Assembly: GCA_025642065.1 (NCBI GenBank)
Contig: JAODUP010000453.1
Span: forward strand, 1-64,000
Reading direction: 5' to 3'
DNA from: Paralvinella palmiformis
Lineage: Eukaryota > Annelida > Polychaeta > Terebellida > Alvinellidae
Length of the DNA: 64,000 nt
Under the pieces are notes generated by a model. The model saw nothing but the letters and a program-made list of their open reading frames with translations, made no database searches and had not been told where the DNA came from. The translations under genes and the position numbers were made by a program. Positions 63,206 to 64,000 of the stretch are shown here, one piece after another (positions within the stretch are counted from its first letter, which is position 1; every line of letters starts with the position of its first letter).

Positions 63206-63372
63206 GATCGGTCTTTTACGACCACTTTTGTGCACACGGTAGGCTAAATGGGTCGAGCGACCTCCAAAGGCAATGTAGCGAAGTCAAAGATGAAACGCCT
63301 TTCGGATATGCCCACGCCGAGATTCGAACTCAGGTGATAGTGATTTGTGGTCCAATGCGCTACTAACCGGAA
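63206..63372 (-). repeat. SINE group A, minus strand
   Basis: Read on the minus strand: TAGTGCATTGG-like A-box region with changes, GTTCGAATCTCGGCGTGGGC, body, TAGCCTACCGTGTGCACAAA. The tail is short. Confidence 0.8.
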
Positions 63373-64000
63373 GCCCCCCCCCCCCAATTTTAATTAAAAG
63401 ATTCCCAGTCGTGCATTTTTTATGGATTCCATCAGCGTTCGCTTTGTCTAGCCTTAGCGGTGGTCATAAAAATAAAGCTGATGAGGGGGGGCCCTCTCAT
63501 TAAGTATACGAGATAAAGATTTGATGAACTATTCTTCTGTTTTTCATCATCCCGATTACTTCGTCCTGTCTCTTCTGGAGCGGAACCCGTATCTAAAATC
63601 CTGGTTTACTATCGGACATCGGCAAGTCGGAATGACGACGGCAGCCGGTAGATTATCCGCGCCAAATCTGCTTGACATAAAGTAGATGTCCAGAATCGAA
63701 TGCCACCCCCGGCCATTCGAGTCGAGCCATGTCTGAGCCGAATCGATCAGTCGTAATACGAGCCGAAATCAATAAGCCGAATAAATATTTACCTACTGTC
63801 CCTCGTCAAACATCGAACGCCTCAGAATGAGTGGTGTTGGATAAGGTGACCATATGGGGGGGGGGATCCTGTTAACTGGGTAAATGAGTACTTATCACCA
63901 TGAATAGATGGAGTGATTTCGCCGAGTAATGTTTACGATGTCGAGTACAATAGAGCCTCATTAAATTAACCGGTCGACGGCTAAATTAAGCCGATTACTT

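Larger units (their letters stand above)
61725..64000 (+). other. Intron 1 of the unidentified gene and flank
   Basis: CpG-rich at first, with a group D SINE at 62103-62250 and a CRE-containing stretch at about 62620-62720. A (CA)n tract lies at 62862-62880, and a minus-strand SINE A at 63206-63372 beside a C-run. No second exon was found. Confidence 0.4.

Overview
The window is animal nuclear DNA. It is AT-rich and intron-rich, with GT-AG introns of about 0.1 to 6.4 kb, and it is packed with short interspersed and inverted-repeat transposons. The one recognised gene and the tRNA-headed SINEs with (ATC)n or (ATT)n tails fit a lophotrochozoan, most likely a mollusc. The phylum is inferred; there is no species marker.

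About 80% of the window (706 to 52681, + strand) is one gene, the orthologue of TOPBP1 (DNA topoisomerase II-binding protein 1). I rebuilt 37 coding exons from splice sites and conserved BRCT motifs. All 36 introns are GT-AG, every phase joins, and the result is 1,597 residues plus a stop. The extreme N-terminus lies upstream of base 1. The exons encode BRCT1 to BRCT8, the ATR-activation region with its conserved Trp, and a basic C-terminal tail. The protein would act as a scaffold in replication initiation and in ATR checkpoint activation.

The introns and the 3' flank hold many repeats. There are at least four tRNA-derived SINE families, two SINE copies with perfect target-site duplications, and a decayed mariner with recognisable transposase and inverted repeats. 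There is a TTAA-flanked MITE family (five copies) and a pair of elements with CGTAGGTC ends, one carrying a nested SINE. Several hAT-like MITEs are present, one with a perfect 8-bp target duplication, along with decayed LINE fragments and tandem and microsatellite repeats. Intron 3 also holds a CpG-, CRE- and E-box-rich stretch followed by a splice-like donor, an acceptor and a frame broken by one stop, which looks like a decayed nested gene.

From 52.7 to 60 kb the DNA is intergenic and almost all repeat-derived. It includes a reverse-transcriptase remnant and a pogo/Tigger-ended element that carries a Myb/SANT-like ORF. From about 60.9 kb the sequence turns CpG-rich. A first coding exon (61597 to 61724, + strand) with an upstream in-frame stop and a consensus donor marks the start of an unidentified next gene.
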